From contig CAVRHR010000005.1 in the NCBI GenBank assembly GCA_963721005.1, positions 1,674,001 through 1,738,000 of the forward strand: 64,000 nucleotides of DNA, in the 5' to 3' direction. The stretch is from VAZQ01 sp963721005 (GTDB lineage: Bacteria > Pseudomonadota > Alphaproteobacteria > Rhizobiales > Xanthobacteraceae). The notes below the pieces were generated by a model that did not search any database, was not told where the DNA came from, and saw nothing but the letters and a program-made list of their open reading frames with translations. Each line of letters begins with the position of its first letter. Within the stretch, counting starts at the first letter, position 1. The position numbers and the translations under genes were made by a program. This document shows positions 27,129-35,794 of the stretch, one piece after another.

Positions 27129-27503
27129 ATGCATCTGCATCGAATGTCGCGAATGCTCGTTGCGGTCGCCTTGGCGACCGCCCTGGTGGGTTGCGGCAAG
27201 GCGACACAGGGCGAAAAGGGCGATGCCGGGCCAGCCGGTCCGCCGGGCGCGAAGGGCGACGCCGGGCCGCGCGGGCCGGCCGGCCCCCCGGGGGCGGCGG
27301 GCTCGATGCGGATCTTGCGCGCCAACTGCGACGCCACGAGCTGCACGGCACAATGCAACGATGACGAGGTGCTGCTCACCGCCTATTGCGGCCCCACCAG
27401 AATCGTGGCCACCTTCCCGACCGAGCGGTCCGCAACCTGCCGCGCCCGCACCCCGGCCAACAATCCGCTCGTCGCGGCTTGCGCGAAATCCGTGACGCCG
27501 TAA
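27129..27503 (+). CDS. Collagen-like lipoprotein
   Basis: A 124-residue predicted lipoprotein. Start ATG 27129 follows AGGGGG. The signal peptide ends in the lipobox LVGC (Cys about residue 22). Next comes an uninterrupted Gly-X-Y stretch of about ten triplets (GEKGDAGPAGPPGAKGDAGP and on), then a small domain with five Cys (NCDATSCTAQCNDDE... and YCG, TCRA). Bacterial collagen-like segments form triple helices and often present a C-terminal trimeric head; trimerisation here is inference. It is divergent from a Bug receptor. Confidence 0.82.
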   Translation: MHLHRMSRMLVAVALATALVGCGKATQGEKGDAGPAGPPGAKGDAGPRGPAGPPGAAGSMRILRANCDATSCTAQCNDDEVLLTAYCGPTRIVATFPTERSATCRARTPANNPLVAACAKSVTP

Positions 27504-27731
27504 CCGGCGACCACGCTCGCGGCGAGGGACACCGAAGCGCCGGGGCGGCAGATCGCGGCGCTTGGATTCCCGCCATCCCTGGTGCACTAACTCCCTCTTG
27601 GGCGGCCGGCGCTCGCCGGCTGTCCCGCACGCGCTGCACAAGGCAAAACCGCGGCGGCCACCAGACTTGGAAAATGCCGGGAAATGGTGGTTATGGAGAA
27701 GCCGCTTGCGGGCGAGCACCAGGAGGACGCA

Positions 27732-28727
27732 ATGAGGACATCCGGCAAACGACGAAACGGCGCGCTGGTCTTGCTGGCGGGCGCGACATTGGCGGCGCTG
27801 CAGCTGCTGCCCGCGCGCGCCCAGGATTTCTCCGGCCGGCCCATCCGCATGCTGGTCGGGCTCGCGGCCGGCGGCGCAACCGACGTCATGGCGCGCATCG
27901 TCGGCCAGAAGATGAGCGAGGGCCTCCACACTGCGGTGGTGGTGGAGAACAAGGCCGGCGGCAATTTCATTCCGGCGGTGCGCGAGCTCACCGGCTCGGC
28001 CGCGGACGGCCACACCCTGTTCTTCATCTCGACCAGCACCTTGATCACGCAGCCGCTGCATCCGGACTATCCGTTCGATCTCACCAAGCTCACCCCGGTC
28101 ACCCAGGTGGCGACCGGGCCGCTGATCCTGGTGGTGCGCAAGGATCTGCCGATCCACAACGTCGCCGAGCTGGTCGACTACGCGAAGAAGAATCCCGGCA
28201 AGCTCAGCTTCGGCGCCGGCGGCGGCACCGGCAGCTCGCTTTATTTCGCCACCGAGCTGCTCAAGTCGAGGACCGGGATCACAGCAGCCACCATTCCGTA
28301 CCGGGGCGCCGGGCCGGCCCTCAACGATCTCCTGGGCGGCCACATCGACGCGATGTTCGACGCCATGCCGGTGATGGCCAATCAGGTCAAGGCCGGCACC
28401 GTCACCGCGCTCGCGGTCACCAGCCCGCAGCGCTCCTCCGCCCTGCCCGAGGTGCCGACCGTGATGGAATCCGGCGTGCCGGACTATGAGATCGCCGGCT
28501 GGTTCGGGATTCTCGCGCCCGCCGGCACGCCGCCTGCGATCGCCCAGCGCCTGCGCGACGAGGTCGCCAAGGCGGTGTCCGCGCCGGACGTGATCGCACA
28601 GCTCGATTCCCAAGGGATGCAGCCGCTCGCCTCGCAGCCCAAGGAATGGCACGACTACATGCTGCTCGAGCTCGAGCGCTATGCGAAGATCATCAAGGAC
28701 GCCAACATCAAGCCGGAAGCGGATTAG
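27732..28727 (+). CDS. Bug/TctC-family tripartite tricarboxylate receptor
   Basis: A 331-residue periplasmic receptor. Start ATG at 27732 is preceded by AGGAGG; signal ends ARA-QDFS. Core blocks: IRMLVGLAAGGATDVMARI, VVENKAGGNFIPAV, FGAGGGTGSSLYFATEL, IPYRGAGPALNDLLGGHID and GILAPAGTPPAIAQRL. It is followed after about 100 bases by an FrsA-like hydrolase on the same strand, so the pair may take up and hydrolyse one substrate. Confidence 0.93.
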   Translation: MRTSGKRRNGALVLLAGATLAALQLLPARAQDFSGRPIRMLVGLAAGGATDVMARIVGQKMSEGLHTAVVVENKAGGNFIPAVRELTGSAADGHTLFFISTSTLITQPLHPDYPFDLTKLTPVTQVATGPLILVVRKDLPIHNVAELVDYAKKNPGKLSFGAGGGTGSSLYFATELLKSRTGITAATIPYRGAGPALNDLLGGHIDAMFDAMPVMANQVKAGTVTALAVTSPQRSSALPEVPTVMESGVPDYEIAGWFGILAPAGTPPAIAQRLRDEVAKAVSAPDVIAQLDSQGMQPLASQPKEWHDYMLLELERYAKIIKDANIKPEAD

Positions 28728-28829
28728 TCCGAAATCATCAGGACGACGGGATGGCGGAGGCCTCGGCCTCCGCCGTTTGCGTTCCGTCCTGCGCCGTTTG
28801 TCTTGCAAGCTGTCTTGAAAGGAAGCCCC

Positions 28830-29984
28830 ATGCCCTCCAGAGGTCCCTGGATCGACCACTTCGGCGACAATTTCCTGTGGTCGAACGCCACCCTCATCAT
28901 CAAGGGCATGGCGCCCTACGGCGTGGTGGCGCTGGAGGAGATGGATCGCGCCTGCGAGCGGCTGCGGCTGCGCCAGCACGAGCCGCAGGCCTGGCAGGAG
29001 GAATGGGGCGCGCTCGGCGCGCAAGTGGAGCGGGCGGCCGACGCGGCCGCCGCAGCCGGCCGCAAGCACACCGCCGGCGACTGTTACCTGCGCGCCGGCA
29101 ACTACCACTACAATGCCGAGCGTTTCATCCTGCCAGGCGCGGAAAAGCGCGAATGGGGACGCAAGGCCTATCGCTGCTACCACACCGGCATCCGGCTGCG
29201 TCATCCCGACATCGAGCTCGTCGAGGTGCCCTATGCGGGAACCACGCTGCCGGCGCTGTTCATGAAGGCGCCGGTCGCGGGCCCGGCGCCGACCGTGGTC
29301 ATCGTCAACGGCATGGACAACGCCAAGGAGATGAGCATCTTTTTTGCCGGACTCGAATTCGCCCGTCGCGGCATTCATACGCTCGCCATGGACGGGCCCG
29401 GCCAGGGCGAAAGCCTGCGCATGCGCGGCATCCACAGCCGTTACGATTACGAGGTTCCGGGCGCCGCCGCCTTCGATTACGTGGCGGGCCGCAGCGATGT
29501 CGATGCCAAACGCGTCGCCATCATGGGCTACAGCTTCGGCGGCTATTATTCCTCCCGCATCGCCGCGTTCGAGAAACGCTACGCGGCCTGCATCGCGCTC
29601 TCCGCGCTGCACTGGGACCTGGCCGGCTGGCAGCAGCGGATCCTGGACAAGAACAAGAGCGATCCCAAATCGGTCGCGCAATCGAATTTCCAGTTCCAAT
29701 GGGTGGTCAATGCCGCCACTCCGGAGGAAGCGATCGAGATCGCCAGGAAATTCTCGCTCAAGGACGTGGCGCAGAACATCAGCTGCCCGTTCCTGGTCAC
29801 CCACGGCGGCAATGACCGCGTGGTGCCGTGCGAGAACGCCCAGAAGCTCTATGACGCGGTCGGCTCGGCCCACAAGACGATCAAGGTTTTCACGGCCGAG
29901 GAAGGCGGCGCCGAGCACGCCCATGTGGACAATCGCCAGGTCGGCATCGATTTCGCCGCCGACTGGCTGGAGGCGAATCTTTAG
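28830..29984 (+). CDS. Alpha/beta hydrolase, FrsA/2,6-dihydropseudooxynicotine hydrolase-like
   Basis: A 384-residue cytoplasmic enzyme. Start ATG at 28830 follows AAGGAAG. An N-terminal helical region leads to an alpha/beta core: VVIVNGMDNAKE (oxyanion strand), GQGESLRMRG, the nucleophile elbow GYSFGG with Ser235, an Asp in THGGNDRVVP, and His in AEHAHVDN near the end. Members cleave C-C or ester bonds in aromatic or N-heterocyclic catabolism. With the Bug receptor upstream and the molybdenum hydroxylase at 14-17 kb, N-heterocycle breakdown is a possible theme, not shown. Confidence 0.85.
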   Translation: MPSRGPWIDHFGDNFLWSNATLIIKGMAPYGVVALEEMDRACERLRLRQHEPQAWQEEWGALGAQVERAADAAAAAGRKHTAGDCYLRAGNYHYNAERFILPGAEKREWGRKAYRCYHTGIRLRHPDIELVEVPYAGTTLPALFMKAPVAGPAPTVVIVNGMDNAKEMSIFFAGLEFARRGIHTLAMDGPGQGESLRMRGIHSRYDYEVPGAAAFDYVAGRSDVDAKRVAIMGYSFGGYYSSRIAAFEKRYAACIALSALHWDLAGWQQRILDKNKSDPKSVAQSNFQFQWVVNAATPEEAIEIARKFSLKDVAQNISCPFLVTHGGNDRVVPCENAQKLYDAVGSAHKTIKVFTAEEGGAEHAHVDNRQVGIDFAADWLEANL

Positions 29985-29995
29985 GGCGCCCGGAC

Positions 29996-30017
29996 ACCGG
30001 AGCCCCGGTCTGTTTCT
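29996..30017 (+). terminator. Weak terminator-like hairpin after the hydrolase gene
   Basis: ACCGG / CCGGT with loop AGCC, followed by the T-rich stretch TCTGTTTCTTT, between convergent genes. The stem is only five pairs. Confidence 0.35.
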
Positions 30018-30087
30018 TTGGTGGCAGGGCAGATGATCGCGAGCACGGGCCCGACGAAATTACGGATGCTTTCCAGCCGGCGTGACC

Positions 30088-30762
30088 TTACGGGATCGGC
30101 TCCCGGGATGGGGCCGGTCGTACCGGCGCGTCTCCTTTGCTTTCCGACCCTGCTGCCGGCTTACCGAAAAGGTCGCCTTCGACCAGGCCGCAGATGGCAT
30201 GCGCAGCAACAATGTGGACCTGTTGAATTTGCGGCGTTTCATCGCTGGGCGCCGACAGGCACAGATCACACAAGGGGGTTATCGCTCGCATACCGCCCCC
30301 GGTGAACCCGATGGTAGCGAGACCGATTTCCCGCGCCGCTTTCAAGGCCGCGATGATGTTGGGAGATCGCCCGGAAGTCGAGATCGCGATCAAAACATCG
30401 CCCGGTCGGCCGAGGCCACGGACCTGGCGCTCGAAAACCCGATCGAAGCCGTAATCGTTGCCGATTGCCGTGAGGACGGACGTGTCGGTGGTCAGCGCGA
30501 TCGCCGGCAAGGGATTCCGGTCGAAATTCAGGCGCGACAGGAACTCGCCCGCGATATGCTGCGCATCACCGGCACTGCCGCCGTTGCCCGCGATGAGGAG
30601 CTTCCCGCCGGCACGGAACGCCCGGGTGACGGTATCGGCGATGGCGACGATCGATGCGATCAGGTTCTGATCGCTGGTCGCGCGCGTCAGCGTGCTGCAA
30701 GACTTGCGGAAATGATCGATGACGTTTTGTTCCCGCCCGTCGGACATGGGTGTCGTCTCCAT
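30088..30762 (-). CDS. gmhA: Sedoheptulose-7-phosphate isomerase (SIS domain)
   Basis: A 224-residue SIS-fold enzyme that makes D-glycero-D-manno-heptose 7-phosphate for LPS heptose. Signature GKLLIAGNGGSAGDAQHIAGEF, then TDTSVLTAIGNDYG and IAISTSGRSPNIIAAL, and C-terminal QQVHIVAAHAICGLVE with the metal-ligand Gln/His. The C-terminal 25 residues (KPAAGSESKGD...) are an unusual extension. Start ATG 30762 or, five codons later, 30747. No other heptose gene is near. Confidence 0.9.
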   Translation of the reverse strand: METTPMSDGREQNVIDHFRKSCSTLTRATSDQNLIASIVAIADTVTRAFRAGGKLLIAGNGGSAGDAQHIAGEFLSRLNFDRNPLPAIALTTDTSVLTAIGNDYGFDRVFERQVRGLGRPGDVLIAISTSGRSPNIIAALKAAREIGLATIGFTGGGMRAITPLCDLCLSAPSDETPQIQQVHIVAAHAICGLVEGDLFGKPAAGSESKGDAPVRPAPSREPIP

Positions 30763-30891
30763 AGAAGCATCCGGTGAAATTCCGGCCGATGTCTACCGCC
30801 GGCGTTTCCGGGAGGCGACCGGTACGATTCTCGCGTTGAGATGCATTTTAGAATCGATTCCAGATATTTCGTCAGCGGAAGTCCGGCCGGC

Positions 30892-31623
30892 TTACGGCGT
30901 TCGAGACGCCGGCACGGCGTCCCAGCCGGAGGCGCGCAGGCGCCCGGCCGCCTGCGGACCGGAGATGAACGCGATGAACGCCGCGGCCGCCGCCTGGAGC
31001 CTGCTGTCGGCCGCGACCGCCGCGGAATAGATAGTGACGAGCTGCAGCTCGGGCGGCAGAAAGCCGGCGAACGCGAGCCCGGGCAGACCGATCAGCTCGG
31101 CCGCCTGCGTGATGCCGATGGAGGCCCGGCCGGAGGCGACGGCCCGCACCACATCGGCACCGGTGGCGCACAGCACCCCCTTGCTCCGCACCACATCGGC
31201 GACGCCGAGCCGCTCGAACAACTTATCGATGAACGGGCCCGAGGTGCCGCCGCCGTTCGGATCGATCGAGGCCACGGCAGACGCCGCGCGCAGGACCGCC
31301 CGCAGGGCGTCGGGGCTCGTGATGTCCGGCATCGCCGCTCCCGACCCGACGGCGGCACCCAGCCGCATGCCGCCGACGTCGACCTTGCTGGCGGCGAGGA
31401 CGCGTCCCTTGGTCACGAGGCTGTCGATACCCGCCGAGGAGGTCATGACCACATCGGCGGCGGCATCGGCGCCGAGCTTGGCGATGACGCCTCCGGCATT
31501 GGTGATGATGAAGGAGATACGCTGGCCGCTCAGCGCCGTAAACGGCGCCGCCAGGTCCTTGAGAACATGCTCATAGACCCCGGTCGCGATCACCTGCAAT
31601 TCGCCTGCTTGGCCGGCCCCCAT
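30892..31623 (-). CDS. Molybdate-type ABC solute-binding protein (ModA-like), downstream copy
   Basis: A 243-residue protein of the SBP_bac_11 type: LQVIATGVYEHVLKDLAAPF, a binding loop DVVMTSSAGIDSLVTKG, AMPDITSPDALRAVLRAA, ASGRASIGITQAAEL and a C-terminal FIAFISGPQAAGRLRASGW. No signal peptide follows the chosen start (ATG 31623), so the original N-terminus may have been lost or the protein may be cytoplasmic. About 450 bases of it (31073-31530) are duplicated 674 bases upstream, so the start region is a duplication junction. No modB or modC is nearby. Confidence 0.75.
   Translation of the reverse strand: MGAGQAGELQVIATGVYEHVLKDLAAPFTALSGQRISFIITNAGGVIAKLGADAAADVVMTSSAGIDSLVTKGRVLAASKVDVGGMRLGAAVGSGAAMPDITSPDALRAVLRAASAVASIDPNGGGTSGPFIDKLFERLGVADVVRSKGVLCATGADVVRAVASGRASIGITQAAELIGLPGLAFAGFLPPELQLVTIYSAAVAADSRLQAAAAAFIAFISGPQAAGRLRASGWDAVPASRTP
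31073..31530. repeat. Direct repeat unit A of a tandem gene duplication
   Basis: About 458 bases, with roughly 95% identity by eye to 31747-32195 in the same orientation (offset 674). Copy B lacks nine bases (TGCCGCCGA in A). The unit is internal to the ModA-like gene. Confidence 0.88.
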
Positions 31624-31746
31624 CGAGAGACCGTATGCTGCATCGCCTTGCGCCGCAATGCCTTGCGCCAATCGGGGCGCACGGCACGAAGTTCCAATTG
31701 CCGGAATGGTTCCTTGACCTGGACGGCGCGCCGACGATCTCGACAA

Positions 31747-32195
31747 GCGAGCCCGGGCAAACCGATCAGCTCGGCCGCCTGCGTGATGCCGATGGAGGCC
31801 CGGCCGGAGGCGACGGCCCGCACCACATCGGAGCCGGCGGCGCACAACACGCCCTTGCCCCGCACCATATCGGCGACGCCGAGCCGCTCGAACAACTGAT
31901 CGATGAACGGGCCCGAGGTGGCGCCGCCGTTCGGATCGATCGAGGCCACCGCAGACGCCGCGCGCAGGATCGCCCGCAGGGCATCGGGGGTCGTGATGTC
32001 CGGCATCGCCGCTCCCGACCCGTCGGCGGCACCCAGCCGCACGTCGACCTTGCTGGCGTCGAGGACGCGTCCCTTGGTCACGAGGCTGTCGATACCTGCC
32101 GAGGAGGTCATGACCACATCGGCGGCGGCATCGGCGCCGAGCTTGGCGATGACGCCTCCGGCATTGGTGATGATGAAGGAGACACCCCGGCCGCT
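31747..32195 (-). pseudogene. Truncated second copy of the ModA-like binding-protein gene
   Basis: It encodes the middle of the protein (SFIITNAGGVIAKLGADA through IGITQAAELIGLPGL) with a few substitutions and an in-frame loss of three codons. It lacks both the N-terminal strand and the C-terminal third, which is replaced by an unrelated frame (CRDRRRAVQVKEP...). No start with signal peptide is visible. It is a partial tandem duplicate, not a second functional gene. Confidence 0.8.
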
Positions 32196-32509
32196 CTGGC
32201 AGGTTCCGGATCCGTCGTCGTTCGGGGGCCTGGGTCGCGCGCTGGGCGCTCGAGACGCCGAGCATGCCGGTGTTGCCGGCTCCGCCTGTGGCGGCGCTTC
32301 CGACAACGGCACGAAAACATGGCGGGATATGCCCGGCCAGGTCGGTCATGGCCGGAGCGGTGCCGCGCTAGCTCACGCTCGTCATCCGGCGCGCTTGAGG
32401 AAATGCGCCATCAGCAGGCTCAGCCGGGGCTGCCGCCGCCCGCATGAGTTCGTTTTGCGCGGGCGCAGCTTACGGTTTACCACAACCCAATCGAGCAACC
32501 TTATTGGGC

Positions 32510-32870
32510 CTAGGGCGCATCGCTGCGGCTGAAAAAGGAGCGCATCGCGCGCCGGCGCCGCCAGATCGGCCGGATTTTGTATCGATCCAGCCTGCCGAGT
32601 TGCTTAAGGAGCTCAATGTCTGGGACTATCTCCTTTTGATCCGAAGGGATGGTGTCGCCGTCGTTGTTCGCCATGTCCAGTGCGGTATCGCCGGCCTGAG
32701 GGTGCTGGACGGCCGGCGGCATGGTCGCCGCGATCTGCGCATTCAGGAGGCTGACTTGGGCGTCTTGAATTCGGGCGAGCTCAAGCTGCGCCTCGGCAAT
32801 GATCCTCGCCTGCCGGCAACGGCAGCGCGCCTATCGACCAGGGCCACGCCAAGGCCGGCTCGAGGTGATG
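32510..32870 (-). pseudogene. C-terminal remnant of a rhizobial hypothetical protein family
   Basis: One frame gives about 110 residues: RQARIIAEAQLELARIQDAQ, then LLNAQIAATM..., ELLKQLGRLDRYKIRPIWRRR and AMRSF. The RIxEAQ...RIxxA and LxxLDRYxxRxxxRRxxAxR pattern recalls a small, widespread hypothetical family of Bradyrhizobium whose N-terminus contains a TGPKTxxGKA motif. That N-terminus is not found upstream, so this is a fragment. Recognition is from memory and needs a search. Confidence 0.35.
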
Positions 32871-33346
32871 GCGGGCTTGTGGGTCAGATTGTGAAGATCA
32901 AGAGTCACGTTTTCAATAACTTTAAGTGTGAAAGTCCCGCGGAGTTGTATCGTCTCGCGTTAGTGGGAGCTATCGGGGGGCTCCTTACGAGTGCTATGAG
33001 TTATTCTCGCAGCAACTCATCACACCCGGATTCTAATACGAACTGATGCGAGCGCAGGGTGATGGAGAGGAAGGGGAATACATACTTACTCCGCGGCAAT
33101 GCATTCCTAATGTTGATATGCCCGAACCTTGTTATCAGCCCCAACGTGGGTGCCAGGATTTTCCACTCCGCCGTGAGTGAGACGACCTGACCATCGATGC
33201 GTCTTCGATTTTGAGTGGGAAACGCGCAGAATCGGACCACGACCGCTTCGGATCAGGCCCGCGGCTGCAGTACATCGATAAGCAGACAACCGGGGCCTGC
33301 TGGTTCGGGGTGCGCCAGGAGGAGACATCAGGCCCGTGAAGCGGCG
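32871..33346. other. No supported gene
   Basis: Only short, non-family frames on both strands and locally lower GC than neighbours (e.g. 32900-33130). It lies just downstream of chvI, where a sensor kinase would be expected. Confidence 0.5.
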
Positions 33347-34045
33347 TCAACTCTCCTTGAAGCGATAGCCGACGCCGTACAGCGTATCGATCATATCAAA
33401 TCCGTCATCAGTGGACTTAAACTTCTTGCGCAGCCGTTTGATATGGCTGTCGATGGTGCGGTCGTCGACGTAGACTTGATCGTCGCAGGCCGCGTCCATC
33501 AGAGCGTCGCGGCTCTTGAGGACGCCAGGGCGGCTGGCCAGCGCCTGCAGGATAAGGAACTCGGTGACTGTCAGTATGACGGGCTCGTTCTTCCAGGTAC
33601 AGGCATGACGCTCAGGGTCCATGCGAAGTTGGCCACACTCGATCATCTTAGCCAGGACCTCCTTGTGCGCGGCGTCGTCCTTGGGTGTCCGGCGGCGTAG
33701 CACTGCCTTTACGCGCTCGACGAGAAGCCGCTGCGAGAACGGCTTGCGAATGAAATCGTCGGCGCCCATCTTGAGACCGAACAATTCGTCGATCTCTTCT
33801 TCTTTCGAGGTGATGAAAATCACGGGCACATCGGACTTTTGACACAGGCGGCGTAGCGTTTCCATCCCGTCCATGCGCGGCATCTTGATGTCGAGGATGG
33901 CAAGATCCGGCGGGTTGGTCTTGAATCCGTCGAGCGCCGAAGCTCCGTCCGAATAGGTCGTGATTCGATAGCCTTCGGTCTCGAGCGCGATCGAGACGGA
34001 GGTCAAAATATTACTGTCGTCATCGACCAGAGCGATGGTTGGCAT
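33347..34045 (-). CDS. chvI: Two-component response regulator, ChvI-like (OmpR family), orphan
   Basis: A 232-residue regulator. Receiver: IALVDDDSNILTSVSIAL with the acidic pair, phospho-acceptor in LAILDIKMPRMDG, Thr/Ser in VIFITSK and Lys in FIRKPFS. The C-terminal winged helix is Trans_Reg_C: LTVTEFLILQALASRPGVLK...VDDRTIDSHIKRLRKKF and YGVGYRF. The near-exact ChvI style (TSKEEEIDELFGLKMGADDF) supports the name. In most relatives the chvG kinase follows; here nothing does, and the upstream side is a chimera of gene fragments. Normal function is cell-envelope/acid response; this copy may be an extra regulator. Confidence 0.9.
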   Translation of the reverse strand: MPTIALVDDDSNILTSVSIALETEGYRITTYSDGASALDGFKTNPPDLAILDIKMPRMDGMETLRRLCQKSDVPVIFITSKEEEIDELFGLKMGADDFIRKPFSQRLLVERVKAVLRRRTPKDDAAHKEVLAKMIECGQLRMDPERHACTWKNEPVILTVTEFLILQALASRPGVLKSRDALMDAACDDQVYVDDRTIDSHIKRLRKKFKSTDDGFDMIDTLYGVGYRFKES

Positions 34046-34079
34046 GAAGCCCCCGTTTCCTGACGAGAGGCGCACAAAG

Positions 34080-34424
34080 CTGGGCCGAAGTGTGACGGTT
34101 CCTCGACCAAGCTCTTGCAGTGACAATGGCGTCGTCCGCGTACCGCTCGAACGGAATGCGCGGATGATTCCGCGCCATCCATGTGTCGAACGCGTAATGC
34201 AGGAACAGGTTCGCCAGCAACGGGCTGACGACCCCTCCTTGCGGTGTCCCTGCCGTGCGCGGCACGACGACGCCGTCCTCCATCTGCACCGGAGCCTTCA
34301 GCCAGCGTTCGATGTAGAGCAGCACCCACGGGCAGTTTGTATGATGACGGACCGCCTTGAGCATCAGCTCCCAATCGATGCTGTCGAAGTATCCTTTGAC
34401 GTCGATGTCGAGCGCCGCCGAAGG
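34080..34424 (-). pseudogene. Group II intron reverse transcriptase fragment
   Basis: About 110 residues of an LtrA-type RT: DIDVKGYFDSIDWELML (first catalytic Asp), LLYIERWLKAPVQMEDG, GTPQGGVVSPLLANLFLHY and FERYADDAIV (YADD). A single-base loss just after YADDAIV shifts the frame (HCKSLVEE continues in another frame). Fingers N-terminus, maturase and HNH parts are missing. It joins the SRAP fragment upstream and ends about 40 bases before chvI. Confidence 0.85.
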
Positions 34425-34617
34425 CGGGTGGGCCCGGCATGCCCCACCGCGCCCTGGTAAGCTCGCGAACGCCATCGGGCGCATTGCGCGCGATAGGCGC
34501 TAGAAAATCCGGAAAGATCCCCGGCATCGGCGGCAGATTTCCGGTGCGATCTCGCATCGCTCGAACGAGCGCAATGATCGCTGCCTGCCCCTTGGTGAGG
34601 GAATAGAGATTACACAT
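34425..34617 (-). pseudogene. SRAP (YedK/HMCES-like) N-terminal fragment
   Basis: The first about 64 residues of an SOS-response-associated peptidase: MCNLYSLTKGQAAIIALVRA with the catalytic Cys2, then GNLPPMPGIFPDFLAPI and GVRELTRARWGMPGP. The frame then passes into the intron RT fragment. The conserved His/Glu active-site parts are absent, so it cannot form abasic-site crosslinks. It shows where the RT fragment recombined in. Confidence 0.85.
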
Positions 34618-34836
34618 CGAAGACTTCTCAATCCCCGCACGCCGGCGGGCCCATGAACAATCCCGGCTCGCGTCGTCACTCAGGCCGTGCGCTCATCGAG
34701 CCATTGTGGGCAGGTTCAGCCCCAATTTTTCGGCTCTTGACTCACGGAGAACATAAAGAGAACATCATGGCCCCGGAGTCAAGGACCTGCGGGGTGCGCC
34801 GTTGCCCTGCCCCAACTCCAAGCTCGGAGGCCGGAG
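34618..34836. other. Short intergenic stretch, no gene seen
   Basis: About 220 bases between the divergent SRAP fragment and a small plus-strand gene. Contains an A/T-rich patch (CATAAAGAGAACATCATGG near 34750) but no clear promoter pair. Confidence 0.4.
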
Positions 34837-35073
34837 ATGATCTATTACGTAGCGCTCCCCTTTACGTCGGAAGATGGCGGCGGCTTGGCTCCGGGACAGG
34901 CCATCGAATGCCCATCGGGAGCCGCCGCCATCCGGCGCGCGGAAGCCATCGCTCGGCATGATGCCAGTGCGGGAGCCGTGGCTTTCTCCCGGAGCGGCGA
35001 TCCAAACCTTGGCGAATTCGAGGACGCCGTAATTCTAAAGGCCTTTGGCGACGTGCCGGACGACTTTAGGTAG
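34837..35073 (+). CDS. Small conserved hypothetical protein (78 aa)
   Basis: MIYYVALPFTSEDGG...AIRRAEAIARHD...AVAFSRSGDPNLGEFEDAVIL resembles a rhizobial family of small proteins of about 75-80 residues with an RRAEAL and SGDPxLGEFxDA core. ATG at 34837 follows GGAGGCCGGAG. No membrane segment, no known domain, function unknown. Codon use and GC match the genome. Confidence 0.7.
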   Translation: MIYYVALPFTSEDGGGLAPGQAIECPSGAAAIRRAEAIARHDASAGAVAFSRSGDPNLGEFEDAVILKAFGDVPDDFR

Positions 35074-35359
35074 GGGTGAAGCGCGTGTCACCGCATGACG
35101 AGGCGCAAGAACGAGTACAGCAAGAGCCGCCTTGACCGCGAATTCCCTCACCAGGTCATTGTACCCGCTGACCGATGCACGTCGAAAACAATTGGTTAAA
35201 TAGCTTTGTGCGAAACTCTAAACCACGGTTTTTGTGCAACGGTTGTAGTTGGCCGCAATGTATTGGTACGCTGGTTGCGGCACTTTATTATCAAACCGTG
35301 CCGCAAAAGTCATTAATGATCCCTTCCGATGTGGGCAAGGCGGATATTGTGAGGCAAGC

Positions 35360-35794
35360 TTGAAGTGGGCTACGCGAGAGCGAATTCGGATGGACCGCGC
35401 CGCCAGCGCGTGGCTGATCTTACGCTTTGTTGATAAAGACGCCGAGTTCGAATTCGTGCCCACCAAGGGCGCCCTGGAGCTCGCGCAGGCAAAGCATGCC
35501 ATTCCATTCGTGATTCCAGGGGCCGAACTCTCAAGGAAGGAGGGCAAAGTAACCTTCGATGCGATCCTTGAGAAATATGAACTGACGGATCCGGCCCTGC
35601 ACAAGCTGGCACTCATTGTTCGCGAGGCCGATATCAGCGGAAGCGCAGCCGTAAGTCCTGAGGCGCCAGGATTTAGAGCGATCCTGCATGGATTCTTCCT
35701 TTTAGACATGCCCGACCCCGACACGCTGAGACTCGAACTTCCCATTTTCGACGCGCTGTATCGCTTTTGTCAGGGAAAGCACCTCCCCGTTTAG
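35360..35794 (+). CDS. ChrB C-terminal domain protein (chromate-resistance associated)
   Basis: A 144-residue stand-alone ChrB_C-like domain: KWATRERIRMDRAASAWLIL, RFVDKDAEFEFVP, IPFVIPGAELSRKEGKVTFD, and a C-terminal ILHGFFLLDMPD...DALYRFC. The TTG at 35360 (after GAGG) gives the family-typical N-terminus; ATG 35390 is the alternative. In chromate operons ChrB is a regulator/sensor next to the ChrA transporter; no chrA is present, so its role is open. Confidence 0.72.
   Translation: MKWATRERIRMDRAASAWLILRFVDKDAEFEFVPTKGALELAQAKHAIPFVIPGAELSRKEGKVTFDAILEKYELTDPALHKLALIVREADISGSAAVSPEAPGFRAILHGFFLLDMPDPDTLRLELPIFDALYRFCQGKHLPV

Noticed and set aside
27096..29924. A 942-codon minus-strand frame
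   Set aside because: Antisense to a Bug receptor, a hydrolase and a collagen-like gene, each with strong family motifs.
32444..33046. A 200-codon plus-strand frame
   Set aside because: No similarity or ribosome site; the minus strand has a recognisable gene remnant in the same place.
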